64,000 nucleotides of DNA from Apiospora phragmitis (GCA_038363925.1 JAQQWL010000005.1:3596001-3660000); one strand, 5' to 3'. Shown: positions 24,286 through 35,726, numbered from the stretch's first letter. Program-made: numbers and translations. The notes: a model not told the origin generated them from the letters alone.

Positions 24286-25623
24286 TAGAGCGTGTCGATG
24301 CTAAGTAGGGCCTTTTGATTACTCGTTCCTCAAGTATACATGTAGTTATGTACTATATAGCCGATCACCAGAAAAGGGCAAACCTACCTAACATATTTGG
24401 GCAAAAGAGTCTTTTCATCCCTGGTAGATCCAATAGGTATAAAGAGTCTCGCTCACCCTCTTTCTCATCTCTGCTTATACACTCAGGCCAGTTATCACAG
24501 TACTACCCAACTTTCCTATCACCAGATGTTTCGAATAGCTTCTGTATGGGCTCTTGATCAAAGTAAAATCATGGATATTTACTTACTCAAGGATGGGGCA
24601 AATATGATACGTGCAGTTTCCTAACAAGTACAAAATTGACAATTTGAACTACTGAGAAGAGCTAGTGTCCGCTCATTCACACTCTAAGCCTACGACCTCG
24701 AGAAAGAGCGAAGAAGCAAGTCCCATGGCCAAAAGCACAGTTTAGAGGCAGTTGGGCGAGCCGTGATGAAGTATAGTAACTATGCTTGGATTAAGCTGTG
24801 GCTTCTTTGGTAGTGAGCGCTACCCGAGGGTTGACGAAGCAATTGACATGTAGCACTGACACTGACGAAGGGAGGTGGCTTGGGCGGACCCCAACGACAA
24901 TCGGGAGGCACGCAAGATGTGATCCGCCTGCCGGTTTTGGAAAGCTGCAACTGGTTGCATGTTGTGTATCTACATGCACGCACATACTTCTTTTCCTCGG
25001 AGATATTTTGGTGAAAATGGAAGCAAATCTGGCACTTGACGTGTAGACCTGGCAGCGGTTGCTTTTACACAGGGGCGCCAAGTTGGAAGTTACCCCGCTG
25101 TGCTGCCTGAGCTGCCGCTGGTAAGCACACTAACAATTGCCCGGTTCAACGTTGTTACACTGACCTCGGGAGATACAGCATGTTGATTAGATCGCATTGA
25201 AAAAAAATGTCTTAAGATGATGATCAATAAAGAATATGGCATAAGTCCATAGGAGACTCCTATTGGCAATGGCAACCACAAACTCCCGAAGCCCTTTTTA
25301 GTTGGTTTTATCAACATCGGTAACAGGCTGGCCGGTATGATCAAACTATTGCACTGCAGTTCAGGACTCTGTCCAATATTGATTCCACGTTGATTCCATA
25401 CCAAGTGTACGTTTAAAGCGAAGGCGGAGGTTTATTCTAGTGTATAGCTACACGAATTAATGGCCAATCCATGCGCATATACGGATGCAGCCGCATCCTT
25501 TTGACCTCAACGCCATTGATGGATCCGTGCTGTCCGGAGGGTACGCCAAGGCGGGGTTGTGTACCAAGCAACATGGTGAGCTCCCGAACTTCACAATCAA
25601 TCGCTCCAGAGCCAAAGATCAAG
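24286..25623. other. Intergenic, nothing identified
   Basis: Unique-looking DNA of normal composition. Overlapping open frames of 65-105 codons at 24315-25404 lack recognisable domains or splice support. The upstream ATGs at 25471 and 25485 lie in the leader of the next gene. Confidence 0.5.
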
Positions 25624-26835
25624 ATGGCTTTGCGATCAACTTGGGCCTTTGTGCTGGTGGCAGCCATCTCGGCTCTCGTATATCCACGGATTCCAATCCT
25701 TTGGAGTTTCTACAGCAACCAACCCGACAGACTGATCCAGATCAACAACATTGGCCCCTCCTACAAGGTCAAGTTTGCTGATAAGCTTCGCAGCTGTGAA
25801 GACATCATCCTCATCGAGAGCAGGGGTGTTGCTATCGTCGCCTGCGACGCCGGTCGCGAACGATGGAACACAGTCATGGGGATCTTCTCGCCAGGGCCTG
25901 TGCCCGGTGCTGAGATCTATGTCTATGACTACGAGCAGGCAGATGACGATGAGGCCTTGACTCGGCTACAGATTGTCGACTATGCTCCCGGCGAGGATTT
26001 GCATACGTTGGGGCTCGCATTAGATGAAGCCACATCGTCCCTCTTCATCGCCAATCACCGCCATGATGGATCGAGGGTGGAAGTCTTTCATCTCGACTTC
26101 GAGTCCCATACCCTCCGTCACACTCATTCTATCCAGCACCCGCTGATCCGCGGTCCCAACTCCATCTTGCTTGTCAACAGTCGTGAGTTCTACGTCAGCA
26201 ATGATCACCACTTCCTGGCCAAAGAGCACCTGCTCCTCAGCAAGATGGAAACCTATTTGGGATTCCCTATTGGCACGCTTGTTCATGTCGACATGTCGCC
26301 GATGCTCGAAGACCCGACCGCCGCCGTCGATGCCGAGGTGGTTGCACGCCTGCCGTTCCCCAACGGTATCGAGCTCGTCAATGAAACGACGCTGGCAGTG
26401 GCCTCGAGCAACAGCGCCTCCCTTCGCCTGTACGACGTCACGCCTCCTCCCGCTGATTCGGCTCGACGACATCCTACGTTGCGCTCCAGCTCCAGCATCC
26501 GGTTGCCGTTCATGCCGGACAACCTGTCGAAGTCTTCCGATGGCGCCATCATCATTGCCGGTCACCCCCACGCACCCAGCCTGAGCACGTTCGCAGCGAC
26601 TCGGCACATCTGCAACTCGCCCGAGGAACGCGCCAAGGCCGAGCCTTCACTTCAAGAGTTTTGTGACAAGGGGAAGGCAGGATCCTGGGTCTCACAGTGG
26701 AAACAGGCCGGTGTCGAGCATCTTTACGTTGGAACGGATTATCCAACGAGCTGCACCGCAATCCGTGACCTGGGCAGAAATACCGGCATCATCTCCGGAT
26801 TATATGCTAGAGGGCTGCTGGTTTGGCGCAATTAG
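25624..26835 (+). CDS. Paraoxonase/arylesterase-like six-bladed beta-propeller protein
   Basis: Single exon of 403 residues. The frame is open from 25471, but Met at 25624 (MALRSTWAFVLVAAISALVY) starts a hydrophobic signal or anchor like the N-terminal anchor of PON proteins, so I prefer it. Family features are the calcium-site type segments GPNSILLV, SNDHHF and PFPNGIEL, and propeller repeats down to the C-terminal LYARGLLVWRN. Paraoxonase-like enzymes hydrolyse lactones and aryl esters. A secreted or endomembrane location is likely. The real substrate is unknown, and lactone or ester detoxification is inference. The gene stands alone between the RIP island and the coiled-coil gene. Confidence 0.82.
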   Translation: MALRSTWAFVLVAAISALVYPRIPILWSFYSNQPDRLIQINNIGPSYKVKFADKLRSCEDIILIESRGVAIVACDAGRERWNTVMGIFSPGPVPGAEIYVYDYEQADDDEALTRLQIVDYAPGEDLHTLGLALDEATSSLFIANHRHDGSRVEVFHLDFESHTLRHTHSIQHPLIRGPNSILLVNSREFYVSNDHHFLAKEHLLLSKMETYLGFPIGTLVHVDMSPMLEDPTAAVDAEVVARLPFPNGIELVNETTLAVASSNSASLRLYDVTPPPADSARRHPTLRSSSSIRLPFMPDNLSKSSDGAIIIAGHPHAPSLSTFAATRHICNSPEERAKAEPSLQEFCDKGKAGSWVSQWKQAGVEHLYVGTDYPTSCTAIRDLGRNTGIISGLYARGLLVWRN

Positions 26836-27232
26836 AGTGTTCCAGGTGCTTCGTAGTGTTTTTTTTATCGGTTACTATAAGAGATTCGTCTTGGGATTGA
26901 ATATCTACTTACTTACTGGTACTTTGACTGCACGGTGACTCTCATGTGAGCTCCATGTTTATTGATCTGTGAATGGCTGGCGCCCTCTATTTCAGTACCT
27001 ACCTCCCTACTTAGGGTGCTGCTTTATCCCGAATAAACTGTCCAAAACCATCCTGTTGTCAGTCACAGTGTGCCTGCCCACCTTTTAAAAACATCACAAT
27101 AACGAGTGACCTTCACACCTGCCAAACATTCATCGTGCAGAAAGCCACTGAAGCCAATTACGCAACACAACATACTTCACCAGACCGACTTTTTGGAAAA
27201 ACAAGAAGGAGCATTTGTATCGTCCCTTCATC
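26836..27232. other. Intergenic
   Basis: This short spacer holds the 3' flank of the paraoxonase-like gene and the leader of the coiled-coil gene. The frames at 27106-27300 overlap the leader and are not considered genes. Confidence 0.5.
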
Positions 27233-28107
27233 ATGTCTTCTTTCCTGGACAAGGCCGATGCCAGTGCCCTCGCCCTGTGGCAGCTGGAGCAAATCAATAA
27301 TGCCGATGGCAAAAAGGACGGCAAGTCGAATTTCTACCTTCATTTAGATTAACATCTCAGACCAACTAACCGAATCAAATAACAGAAACCTTCATCTTCT
27401 GGCTTCGCTCCCGCCAGGACGCCATCGACATCGCTGCCAATTTCCTCGCCAACGACACCACAGCCGACGCGGCCGCCGTCAAAGAGCGCCTCGCCGCTCT
27501 GTTCCACTGCTCCGCCGACAACAGCAAGGTCTTCAGCAACTACGGCAAGAACCAAGCGGAGCAGAGCAGCAAGCTCCGCCAGCAGAAGTCCGACCTCGAG
27601 GCTCAGGTCCAGAGCCTCCGGGAGTACCAGACCCAGCTCGTCGGCAGCGTCAACGGCCGCAAGGAGCTGCTGCGCAAGAGCCGCCTCGACGCGGCCGAGC
27701 TCGAGCAGGCTGTCGAGTACCAGAAGCACCGATTCTCGAGCATGCAGTACTTCTTCAAGCGCCAACAGAAGGTCCGCGACCAGGCGCGCGGCCGCGTCCG
27801 AGCCGAGGCACAGGCCCGGCTGGAGAGCCTGCGGATCGAGCACGTCGGCCTCCGGGCCGAGAACCAGGAGCTGAAGGCGGCCCTCGCGTCGGCGCAGAGG
27901 GAGCGAGACGAGTTTTGGCAGCATGCCTCGCGCGTCGCCAAGCTTGAGGAAGCGCTCGAGGCCGCGCACGAGGAGAATAGCCGTCTTACCGATGTCGTGA
28001 ATGAGTACGCCGCCGACGAGGCCGTCGAGGCCGACAGCACCCCATGTGCTTCCATCTTGGACCGTCCTATGAGCCCGTTGACGGAATTGGAGAGAAGAGT
28101 CTGTTGA
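27233..28107 (+). CDS. Coiled-coil protein with a GC-AG intron
   Basis: Exon 1 is 27233-27320 (MSSFLDKADASALALWQLEQ) and exon 2 is 27386-28107, giving 269 residues. The 65 nt intron begins GCAAGT, a GC-AG intron with a strong consensus. It contains an ACTAACC branch point and ends AACAG; splicing keeps the frame (KKD|ETFIFWLRSRQDA). Residues about 85-245 are rich in E, Q, K, R and L with a heptad pattern (SKLRQQKSDLEAQVQSL), so a long coiled coil is predicted. Near the end is SPLTELE, then a stop. An acidic frame (EEHGQDEGADEDEDELEDED) continues downstream at 28113-28262 in another frame and ends GLEWD. This suggests a frame break or an unrecognised intron near 28090. The function is unknown. 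Confidence 0.7.
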
Positions 28108-28263
28108 TGCATATGGAGGAGCACGGCCAGGACGAGGGTGCGGACGAGGACGAGGATGAGCTCGAGGACGAGGATGATCAGACGGAGTCTTCTATTGCTA
28201 TGGTTGTTCACAATTCGTTGCCCTCGCCCCCTCACATGATGTACGGACTCGAGTGGGACTGAA

Positions 28264-28889
28264 GCGGATGCCAGGGCCGATGGACTTTGGATGGTCATTG
28301 TCGAGGGACTTTCCAGGTTGATCCTTGTCATTGGATGGTTGGAAAGTCTTGTTTGGCCTATTTATGAGTACAAAACACATGGGGACTGACTTGATATTTA
28401 CTTACATGACACCTGGCATGGTGCTGCCAAGGTCTTGGCTGTGTTCTTTATGTCTGGCTAGGGGACTTGGTATGTTTGGTCTGCGAACAGTGAACAGGAG
28501 GTCATCTCGCTGTGTAGGTAATAATAGCCGTTGGTAGACACCTACGCTGAATAAGAAGTTCCGACGATTGAGCCTTTCTTAGTGTTGAGTATGCGCAGAT
28601 TCGCTTCGTCTGTTCATTCTACTACTTATTCGTACCTTGAAACATGAGATGATATCACGCGACAACAACTTGACGTCAAACGGCCAAGCGACCTGAGCCT
28701 TGGCAGCATTCTGCCTTCATTCAGCCTGTTTTCGTCCTTTCATGTTTAATTGCCTTGATCTTCCCACATCACGATCTTCTTCCGCTTAGGGCGATCCTCC
28801 CCAGCTAAGCCCCAGACACATCGTTCCCTTATTCACGCACGCACGACATACATCCGCCAGCCACTTACGACATATCCGCAGGATAGGCT
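28264..28889. other. Intergenic, nothing identified
   Basis: A pyrimidine-rich stretch at 28700-28830 looks like the promoter or leader of the following frame. No other feature is seen. Confidence 0.4.
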
Positions 28890-29594
28890 ATGGTCAGCAG
28901 CGTGATGGAGAACCGACACATGGCTGTCACTTCCAGGCCTTTCGCGAACTCCAAGGCGCGCAGGGCTGAGAAGGACATTCCTGGTTGGGCACTTGCCCCC
29001 AAGAGGAATAATAGCAAGAAAGACGCAAGCAGCACCAATCGCACCCGCGACAACTCTCAAGAACAAAAGCAGCTACAACGACCTCGTCAGTCTGCGAGAG
29101 GTAGTCCAGCTACTGTTAATCGCCGCAGCTGCCGGCTCCGCTCGCCATCTCTCCCGTGCGCCACCGAAGCTTACGACGACTGCCGCCGCGGCAGTGATGA
29201 TGATCATCCTAAGACCGCCAACCCAATTGCAACAACAATGCGACGTTCTACGGCTGGTGATGCCAGCGAAGAGGCTGCAGTGGCCGTGAAAGCGCTACTG
29301 AAGAGCAACGAGGCCCTGCTGGACCTTGTCACGGAACTGATCCGTTTGGTCCCCGTCCACTTCCCGGTGCACGAGATGATTCAGAGACGAGAGGAGGCGC
29401 GGGTCCTAGCGGACGATGCTCCTCCTTCTACCGCCATTGTCGGGATGCGATGGCCACGCTACAGTAACATGGCAACAACAACAATGACGAAAACGCCGGT
29501 AATACCATTGGAGGAAGACGCCGAGAAGGAGGAAGTCCGCAAACCCAAGTTTGTAAAAGGACATCACCCTCGAAGCAAAAGTTCCGTCTTCTAA
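28890..29594 (+). CDS. Hypothetical protein, doubtful gene model
   Basis: Open frame of 234 residues with no recognised domain. The first half is basic and low in complexity. Residues about 125-170 (EEAAVAVKALLKSNEALLDL, then LIRLVPVHFPVHEM) form a plausible amphipathic helix region, and the C-terminus is charged (EEDAEKEEVRKPKF). Another frame over 28993-29289 (SSYNDLVSLREVVQLLLI) also looks protein-like, so the true model may be spliced or frame-broken. No signal peptide is seen. Confidence 0.35.
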   Translation: MVSSVMENRHMAVTSRPFANSKARRAEKDIPGWALAPKRNNSKKDASSTNRTRDNSQEQKQLQRPRQSARGSPATVNRRSCRLRSPSLPCATEAYDDCRRGSDDDHPKTANPIATTMRRSTAGDASEEAAVAVKALLKSNEALLDLVTELIRLVPVHFPVHEMIQRREEARVLADDAPPSTAIVGMRWPRYSNMATTTMTKTPVIPLEEDAEKEEVRKPKFVKGHHPRSKSSVF

Positions 29595-30552
29595 ATGAGA
29601 AGGGTAGCTTTTCAAACCCGCTAGCACGTAGACCGGCGTTTATGTTTCAGGTTTTCTACCTCTTCTATTACCCAGGAGCATCATCTTTCATGGCCCGTTT
29701 TGTCCCTATGGTGGCCGATTGTTTGATTTGGAGTCCAAGGAGTCTGGTATGCAGGTTGTGTGGATGATTGCTCCGTTTTGGTTGGAAGCATCGGGCACCT
29801 GATTAGGCGTGCCTAGACATAATACCACTCACACGAAGACGACATGTGAGCGATCACTTGCTTGAGGACCTTATGTATATGGACAGGCACTCGCCTTTTT
29901 CCCCTTCATTTTTCATGCTCGGGGCACGAAGTATCAAGGGCTGCTGTATCATAAAATCTTGTATTGCTGAGTTTTGTTGGTCTGGTTAGTTTCGCCTCAC
30001 CCTCCAGCCATGGGCGTTGATCCCACGTACCGAGGCGTGCAATATTCAATGTATGGACCTCTTTCTCTTCTACCTCCAGCTCACGAAGAATTAGCCAGTT
30101 TGACTTTTCACCGAAGCCTTGTTTTGTCCCCCTTTGCGTCGGTCCTCGGTGGCTACATTGACGTTAGGCGTGCGAGGCATGGCGTCCGCTGCCACGATAT
30201 CAATACAGCTTGTCTTATGATACTATTTGCTGCAACTTCTTCCACGTGGCCAAACACATATACATGTTGACCCTCAGCTACAATAGCTAAATAAGACAGT
30301 GATCATTTGAACCTTGCACTGTACCAAACCCTCCCTTCGAGCAAACCCCTATTTCGTGGTACTGCTGCCTCATTGCCCCCCTTTTTGGCAAAGCTTTTCC
30401 TCCTCAACCAGCGAACAGGCCCCAAAAGAAGAGTCCGGGGAAGCTACTACAGAAAGTTTCGAGGAGATAGAAGATAAAAAATGATTCTTGTTGTATTTTT
30501 TTCCTACATATTTTGGGGCTGTGACAGTCGCCCGATAGAAAGGAAAGGATCG
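29595..30552. other. Intergenic, nothing identified
   Basis: No gene or repeat is recognised. The open frame at 29974-30270 has no family features. Confidence 0.45.
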
Positions 30553-31367
30553 TCAGTAGGGATAACGGAAGATGTAGAAGCTCTCGTCGGTGGCGTCTGG
30601 CCAGGTCGCCCTGGGTGCCGATCCGCGGCTGGTGGGTCTCGATGAATCGTATGATAATGCATGCTTCCACCACGAGGTTCCAGTCCAGTAGCCCATCGTG
30701 AGTGTGCTGGCGGAAGAAGTTAAGTAAGCAAACCTGAATGATCGGGGGAACCTTTACGTTCGCAGTATCGGAACTAAGCCGTCTCTATACAGCGTAGGCG
30801 TAGCGAACCCGATCGATAACCCAAGTACTTGCTAATAAAGCTGCACCCGCGTTACCCATAATCCAGGCGTCGGGAACCTTGCCTTAGGCCACGCAGTGTT
30901 TAAAATACTCGTGGTATTCCTCCTGGCTCTGGAATCGAGGGTTGGTGGGCGGCTTCATGCCCGGAGGTCCATAGTAGTATCTCTTGATTTGCATGATGAC
31001 GTCTCCGCCCACCGATATCAACATGAACTGTATAAGGCGCAATTAAACTTTCTACACCCCCAGAGGCTATATGGGGAGTTCGGCTGGTTGCAGCCTGACC
31101 TACTCGCATTATTGGTATTATAGGAACATACGTTATAACACCTTCCAGTCCGATCTGACACACACTTGTGTAAAGAATACAGGGCTAGAGATCACTTTCG
31201 GTGAGGAGCAGCCGTAGTATAATCAGAAATGACGGAGGAGAAGTGTTTATGTCATTTCACTTGAAGCTCAATACCGGTTCCATGGAACGCATAACCTTAT
31301 ATACCCGAAACGGGGAGTCGACGATGCTGCACCAGGTCGGGCCACCCATTCTACTCATTCTGCCCAT
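30553..31367 (-). pseudogene. Broken gene of unknown family with RIP-type stops
   Basis: On the minus strand protein-like frames line up: a possible first exon from 31367 (MGRMSRMGGPTWCSIVDSPF), an intron ending TACAG at 31028, then MLISVGGDVIMQIKRYYYGP and TNPRFQSQEEYHEYFKHCVA. The same frame runs on through a stop to IMGNAGAALLASTWVIDRVR, another stop, then PPIIQVCLLNFFRQHTHDGL. A frame change leads to DESFYIFRYPY and a stop at 30553. The stops are TAA (30886-30884), TAG (30787-30785) and TGA (31259-31257), each one C-to-T step from CAA, CAG and CGA. I do not recognise the family. The region is probably an inactivated gene rather than chance, but the exon structure is tentative. Confidence 0.42.
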
Positions 31368-31452
31368 GAATCGGGAAACCTTCAGTGGAAGAGAATCCCA
31401 GCAGCTTTCTCCGTTGCTTAACTTCGAATGCTGAAGCTTATTCCTCGGGCCA

Positions 31453-31460
31453 TATAAATA
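31453..31460 (+). promoter_or_regulatory. TATA box of the gene at 31812
   Basis: TATAAATA lies in an otherwise GC-balanced stretch. About 35-45 bp downstream begins a long CA/CT-rich leader (31490-31810, with runs such as CCCAACTCAACTCTACCCAA), as is common before highly expressed fungal genes. The distance to the chosen start codon is about 350 bp. Confidence 0.45.
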
Positions 31461-31811
31461 TTTCCCACTGACCCGAGAAGAACTACCATTCTCTTACGAA
31501 CATACCACATTCTTCATACAAACAAGTGTCTTCCATACCTATTGAGACTCAACTTTCATACCAATACACTGGCTGACACTGCCAACAATACCTACTCCAC
31601 ATCACATCACTTCAACTATACAGTACTCTATTTCAAGTACCTGTCACTCTACTTCAATTACTCTCCCACTCTTGGTCTCTTCCTATCACCTTCTAGGAAG
31701 ATCACCACTTGGCACATCAGTCAATCAACTTTGAGAAACATTCACATCTCATCTCAACCCAACTCAACTCTACCCAACCCAACTCAAACCAGTACCTCTC
31801 TCTTCGCCAAG

Positions 31812-32381
31812 ATGGGTATCAAGTTCAAAACCCGCAGCCTCCGCTTCATCAACAACGAGGCGAAGCAGATCAAGGCCAACTTCAAGGGCGGCTTCGACAC
31901 CATTCACGGCAACAGCAAGGACAACGAGAGGATACGCCAGGGTCGGGCGCCTCGGTGTCCACCCCAAAAGGTTCCTCTCCTGCGCCACTACAAGCCACAG
32001 TCAACGCTGGATTCTTCATCTTCTGCCTCCTCTTCTTCTCCTTCTCGGTCACAATCAGCCTCGTACTCACGCTCACCAAGTATCGAGGAGGCCGAGTCGG
32101 AGATCGAGTCCGTACCAGCACTGTCACAATCTCGAAGTGACGAGGAGAGTGATGATGCAGACTGTATCACGGTTCGCCCAAGGGCCCGTCAATACCGCCT
32201 GCCCCTTATGCCGGGTGGCGATTATGGAGGGGAGATCTATACCGAACCTTATCCTTCTCCTTCTCCACCCAAAGATACTCGAAGCTCTCCCGCCAAGACA
32301 CTGAGAGAGATGAAGCTACAGACCTTGATCGAACGCAAGCAGGCCAGGGAGCGCAAGTCACGCAGCCTCGGATGGGCCTGA
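31812..32381 (+). CDS. Hypothetical serine-rich basic protein
   Basis: The frame is open from 31542, but the segment 31542-31811 is a CA/CT-rich leader that translates to unconserved-looking sequence. Met at 31812 (MGIKFKTRSLRFINNEAKQI) follows CCAAG and gives 189 residues. The N-terminus is basic. The middle is an S-rich low-complexity tract (SSSSASSSSPSRSQSASYS) followed by an acidic patch EEAESEIES. The C-terminus is a basic helix (REMKLQTLIERKQARERKSR). No membrane segment, signal or known domain is seen. It may be a regulatory or disordered protein. The function is unknown and the model is moderately secure. Confidence 0.55.
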   Translation: MGIKFKTRSLRFINNEAKQIKANFKGGFDTIHGNSKDNERIRQGRAPRCPPQKVPLLRHYKPQSTLDSSSSASSSSPSRSQSASYSRSPSIEEAESEIESVPALSQSRSDEESDDADCITVRPRARQYRLPLMPGGDYGGEIYTEPYPSPSPPKDTRSSPAKTLREMKLQTLIERKQARERKSRSLGWA

Positions 32382-33407
32382 ATGCACCACCGAGTTCATC
32401 AACGGAGGATGAGCAGAGACAGTTCAGCTACTCGCTCCATGGCATAAATGTTACAGCCAACAAGCCTCGCTTTGGTTGATCACTTCTTAAGTCATCACAC
32501 ACAGCAACACATATTTCACATCGGCTCATTGGAGCTACACACTCATGGTCATCTTGATTATCTTCTACTGGAGTTGCTGGGTTGTTCTTATTGAAGATCA
32601 AGCTTCAGACGCATGGTTATCCAGGTACCCGCTGGAATGGTTTTATGGAAGGCAGAGCTACGAGCTCATGGATTTTGGTTATCCGCTGGGATGTTTAGGA
32701 TGGATTTTGAGCTATATGCTCACGAGATTTTGTTCTCTTGGAGTTGGAGTTTGCTTGGATTTTTGATACCCTCGGGTTGTGAGAGAGACGGATTTGGGTT
32801 TTTGGTTCTGGGATAACCATCAGTCTTTAATAGTCTTGAAGTCAATAGCAAGACATTGAACACAATTGCACCTGTATTCTACCGTGTCTTAATGTCTGTT
32901 CGTATAGCATGTCGTCGTCACCGAGCTTCCCTTGTGATATAACCATCAACTACGGTGACTCAAATGTACCAATCCAATCAGCCAATCCTTGTAGGGGTCA
33001 TCAATGCGGCTAACCTATACCTAATCCTGTACAGTCATTATTGACCGCTGACACGCACACACATGCACCCAAAAGAATCGTCTGCATCGAGGCCGGTGAG
33101 CTTTCTGCACCCGTCGAGTGGAGCCGCCCATGGCAGACACACCCAACTCAAGGCCAGCAGTAAGCTTGTCAAGACGTGACGAGCCCACCCACAGATGCAT
33201 AACACCAGGCTCACCTTTATTAGCTGCATGACCACTAGGTAGAGTCTGACCTAGGCCAGGCACCTATTTTTATCCAGACGTACAGGCATACTTACTTAAC
33301 CAGGTGACTTGGCAGGCCAATCCACCTACTCATGTACCAACTGCCTCCCCGCACCCTCTTCTACTGCAGGTCATCATCACCCTCATCCGTGACCTCGAAA
33401 CAACCAT
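32382..33407. other. Intergenic, nothing identified
   Basis: No coding frame with support. Imperfect short repeats (GGTTATCC..GCTGG) occur near 32610-32690. Confidence 0.45.
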
Positions 33408-34446
33408 ATGCTCCTCTTCTTCTTGATACCCGATCGGCCGTTCGACATGAGTTTTGTCACTTCTTCGATAGAGGAAGACTTCGCCTTCATCACGTATAAC
33501 AGCAGCAAGGGGAAGTCGAAGTCGTCAGCGGTGGTGGACGACAGGGATGTCAATGATGATGATTGATGACGAAGATCGGCTTCGAGTGAGGCGCGATGCC
33601 TTCTGGAGCTACTGCAGCCCTCTGCTTGTAGTAGGTCCCGACTCCGACGCCGCCACGCAGCAGCTGCCGTCGAGCCTCCACGAATGGAGCGCCGCGGCGT
33701 TGACGGGCGGCTCGGTCCTACTCGGCCGTCTCCTGCCCTTTCTCGCGTTCGTCAACCGCTTCGTCGCCGAGAACGGTCTGGACCACTACTGGCTGACCAT
33801 CCGGGCCACGACGCCCACTGCCGAGTACGACAGGCCGCGGTGGCACACCGACGACATGTTCTTCAGCACATCACCACCCGCGCCACCAACGCCGCGGAGG
33901 TGGTCGCTCTCCTGGGCGCTCCCATCAGCGAAGCAGCCGAAGGAGGACGAGGAGGTTTGCTCAGACAAGCAGCAGCAGCAACAGCTAGATCTGGAAACGG
34001 GCTGAAAAGTATGCACCACCCTCCTGGGGCCTTCGACCATGTTCATCCCCTTGTTCCATCAATCCCACGCCCGCGAACGGCAGTTGGCCGCCAAGGAGGA
34101 GGCCCGACGAGCTAACGAGCACGCATGCACCTCGATCCGCTGCGTCGGCTGCGCGTCGGCGGCCGACGATGTACGTCGCGCCCTGGACCATTCGTTCGCG
34201 GACTTGGGCGTCTTGCAAACCAAATCAGGAAATTGCGCCTTCTTTCGCATCGGGCCCGAGCGAGGTGCGGTGCATTCGGAGCCGCGCATGAGCGACGACG
34301 GCGGTGGGCAGGAGAAAGGGCGAATCTTCATAAATGTGGTCCCCGGGAAGCGCGAGGAGCTGGAGCGGCTGATGGGCAAGTGGGGGATGGGGTTCCCCCG
34401 GTCGTGGTGGATCGCGCCGAGCCGCGTGTTGCCAGGGACGTCGTGA
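33408..34446 (+). pseudogene. Uncharacterised fungal protein gene with frame break and in-frame TGA
   Basis: The frame from 33408 (MLLFFLIPDRPFDMSFVTSS) stops in a GAT repeat near 33560. One base away, the frame continues with RDAFWSYCSPLLVVGPDSDA, AFVNRFVAENGLDHYWLTIR and RPRWHTDDMFF. It meets TGA at 34003-34005, and then the same frame resumes with KVCTTLLGPSTMFIPLFHQS through GRIFINVVPGKREELERLMG and FPRSWW to a stop at 34446. The TGA sits where a Trp (TGG) would fit, one G-to-A step that is RIP-type on the other strand. About 345 codons would be present if both breaks were absent. I do not recognise a named domain. An intron could explain the first break; I found none in frame. Confidence 0.5.
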
Positions 34447-35726
34447 GGTCTTTTGGTGGGTGGCGGTGGCCGACCGAAGGGCGACGAGCGGCGGGGATAG
34501 GATACGCCACTTAAATGATTCGGGCCAGACTACTGAGTAGGAGAAGGAGAGAGGCCGTGGCGAGAGGAATAAACTCGGGGTTCGGTTCAAGAGGTGGTGC
34601 ATACTTTGCAGTTCGGCACGAAGGTGTCTTCAGTCCATATACCCTTGTCTCAGGAACGAGTCATGAATATTACAGGAGGAGCACGAATTGAAGTCTTGCG
34701 GAATCTCGACAGGAAAGATCGAAAGGTTTCTATGCTATCTAGCGAGTTACATATGGTGAAGGCATTCGCGATGGACTTCATGCATCATGTTACGCCCCTT
34801 CCTTTGAAGAGCAACAGGATCCAGACCCATGCAACGAACCTCTCAACCAGTGAGCAGTCCAATGCCATCATTCAGCAACAACCCATCAAGCTTGGCCTGC
34901 CCTTCTCGCAGCTTCTCATAAGTAAAAAAGCCATAGACGCCGATCAAGTAGGATCTAGGTGAACGATGCAGGATGCGCCATCCTTCGTGAGCCCTAGTTG
35001 GACCAAGCCATAAAAGGGGCAATATTGGTAAAGCCCCCCTTCATAAAACCCCAACTGCCTCAAGTACGCGAAATTGGCCCGTCAGCCACGATGAAATTGC
35101 ACCGTCGCTTGCTTGTTGCCAGAGAGCGAGGCACAATTCGAGCGAGCGGCCCAGCAACAGCGCGGCTGCCTGGAATGCAGCAAGCATGGCTAGGTACGGC
35201 ACAGTCGGGCAGGGATGATAGGGAGGAATCAATGCTAGTAAATTGACAGCGCAGCGCCGCGCGCGCCTCCCCCTAATCAGCGCTGACCAACGGAGCATCG
35301 AAAGCGAAGAAAGATTGGGTATCCTTTCGGTCAGGGCCGAAAGGAGGACCCAGACCAATCTCGGTCAACGTTGGTGGGCTCATTACGAAGTAGCTGGGAT
35401 GGTACGATGATGTTCTTCCATTGTTGTGTAATGTACGAAAGAATACCAAAACCATGGCTCAATCAGGGGGCTGCACGATAAAGGCACTCAAAGTGATGGG
35501 CCTCCAAGTTAGGAGCTGCGGAGTCACGAGAAGATTGAACGGGGTGGGTGTCAGTGACTAGCTAGCAGAGACACGAGTAAAGTGATGCGAAAAGTGATCT
35601 GGGACGAAGATATATTCAAGTCGCAGTCTCGTCGGAGCTAGATAGTACTACATATCCGTATTATACATCCATCCATCCATTAATCATTATCTCAATCCAT
35701 CATACCATGTCCAAGCACCAAGCTTC
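34447..35726. other. Intergenic, nothing identified
   Basis: Several 60-120 codon frames (34594-34962, 34998-35358) have no recognisable features. A short CATC tandem run (CATCCATCCATCCAT) lies at about 35665-35680, in the 3' flank of the next gene. Confidence 0.45.

Noticed and set aside
26020..26607. 195-codon minus-strand frame
   Set aside because: Antisense to the paraoxonase-like gene.
27349..28331. Overlapping minus-strand frames of 206 and 242 codons
   Set aside because: Antisense to the coiled-coil gene; Leu/Ala/Ser-rich composition comes from its biased codons.
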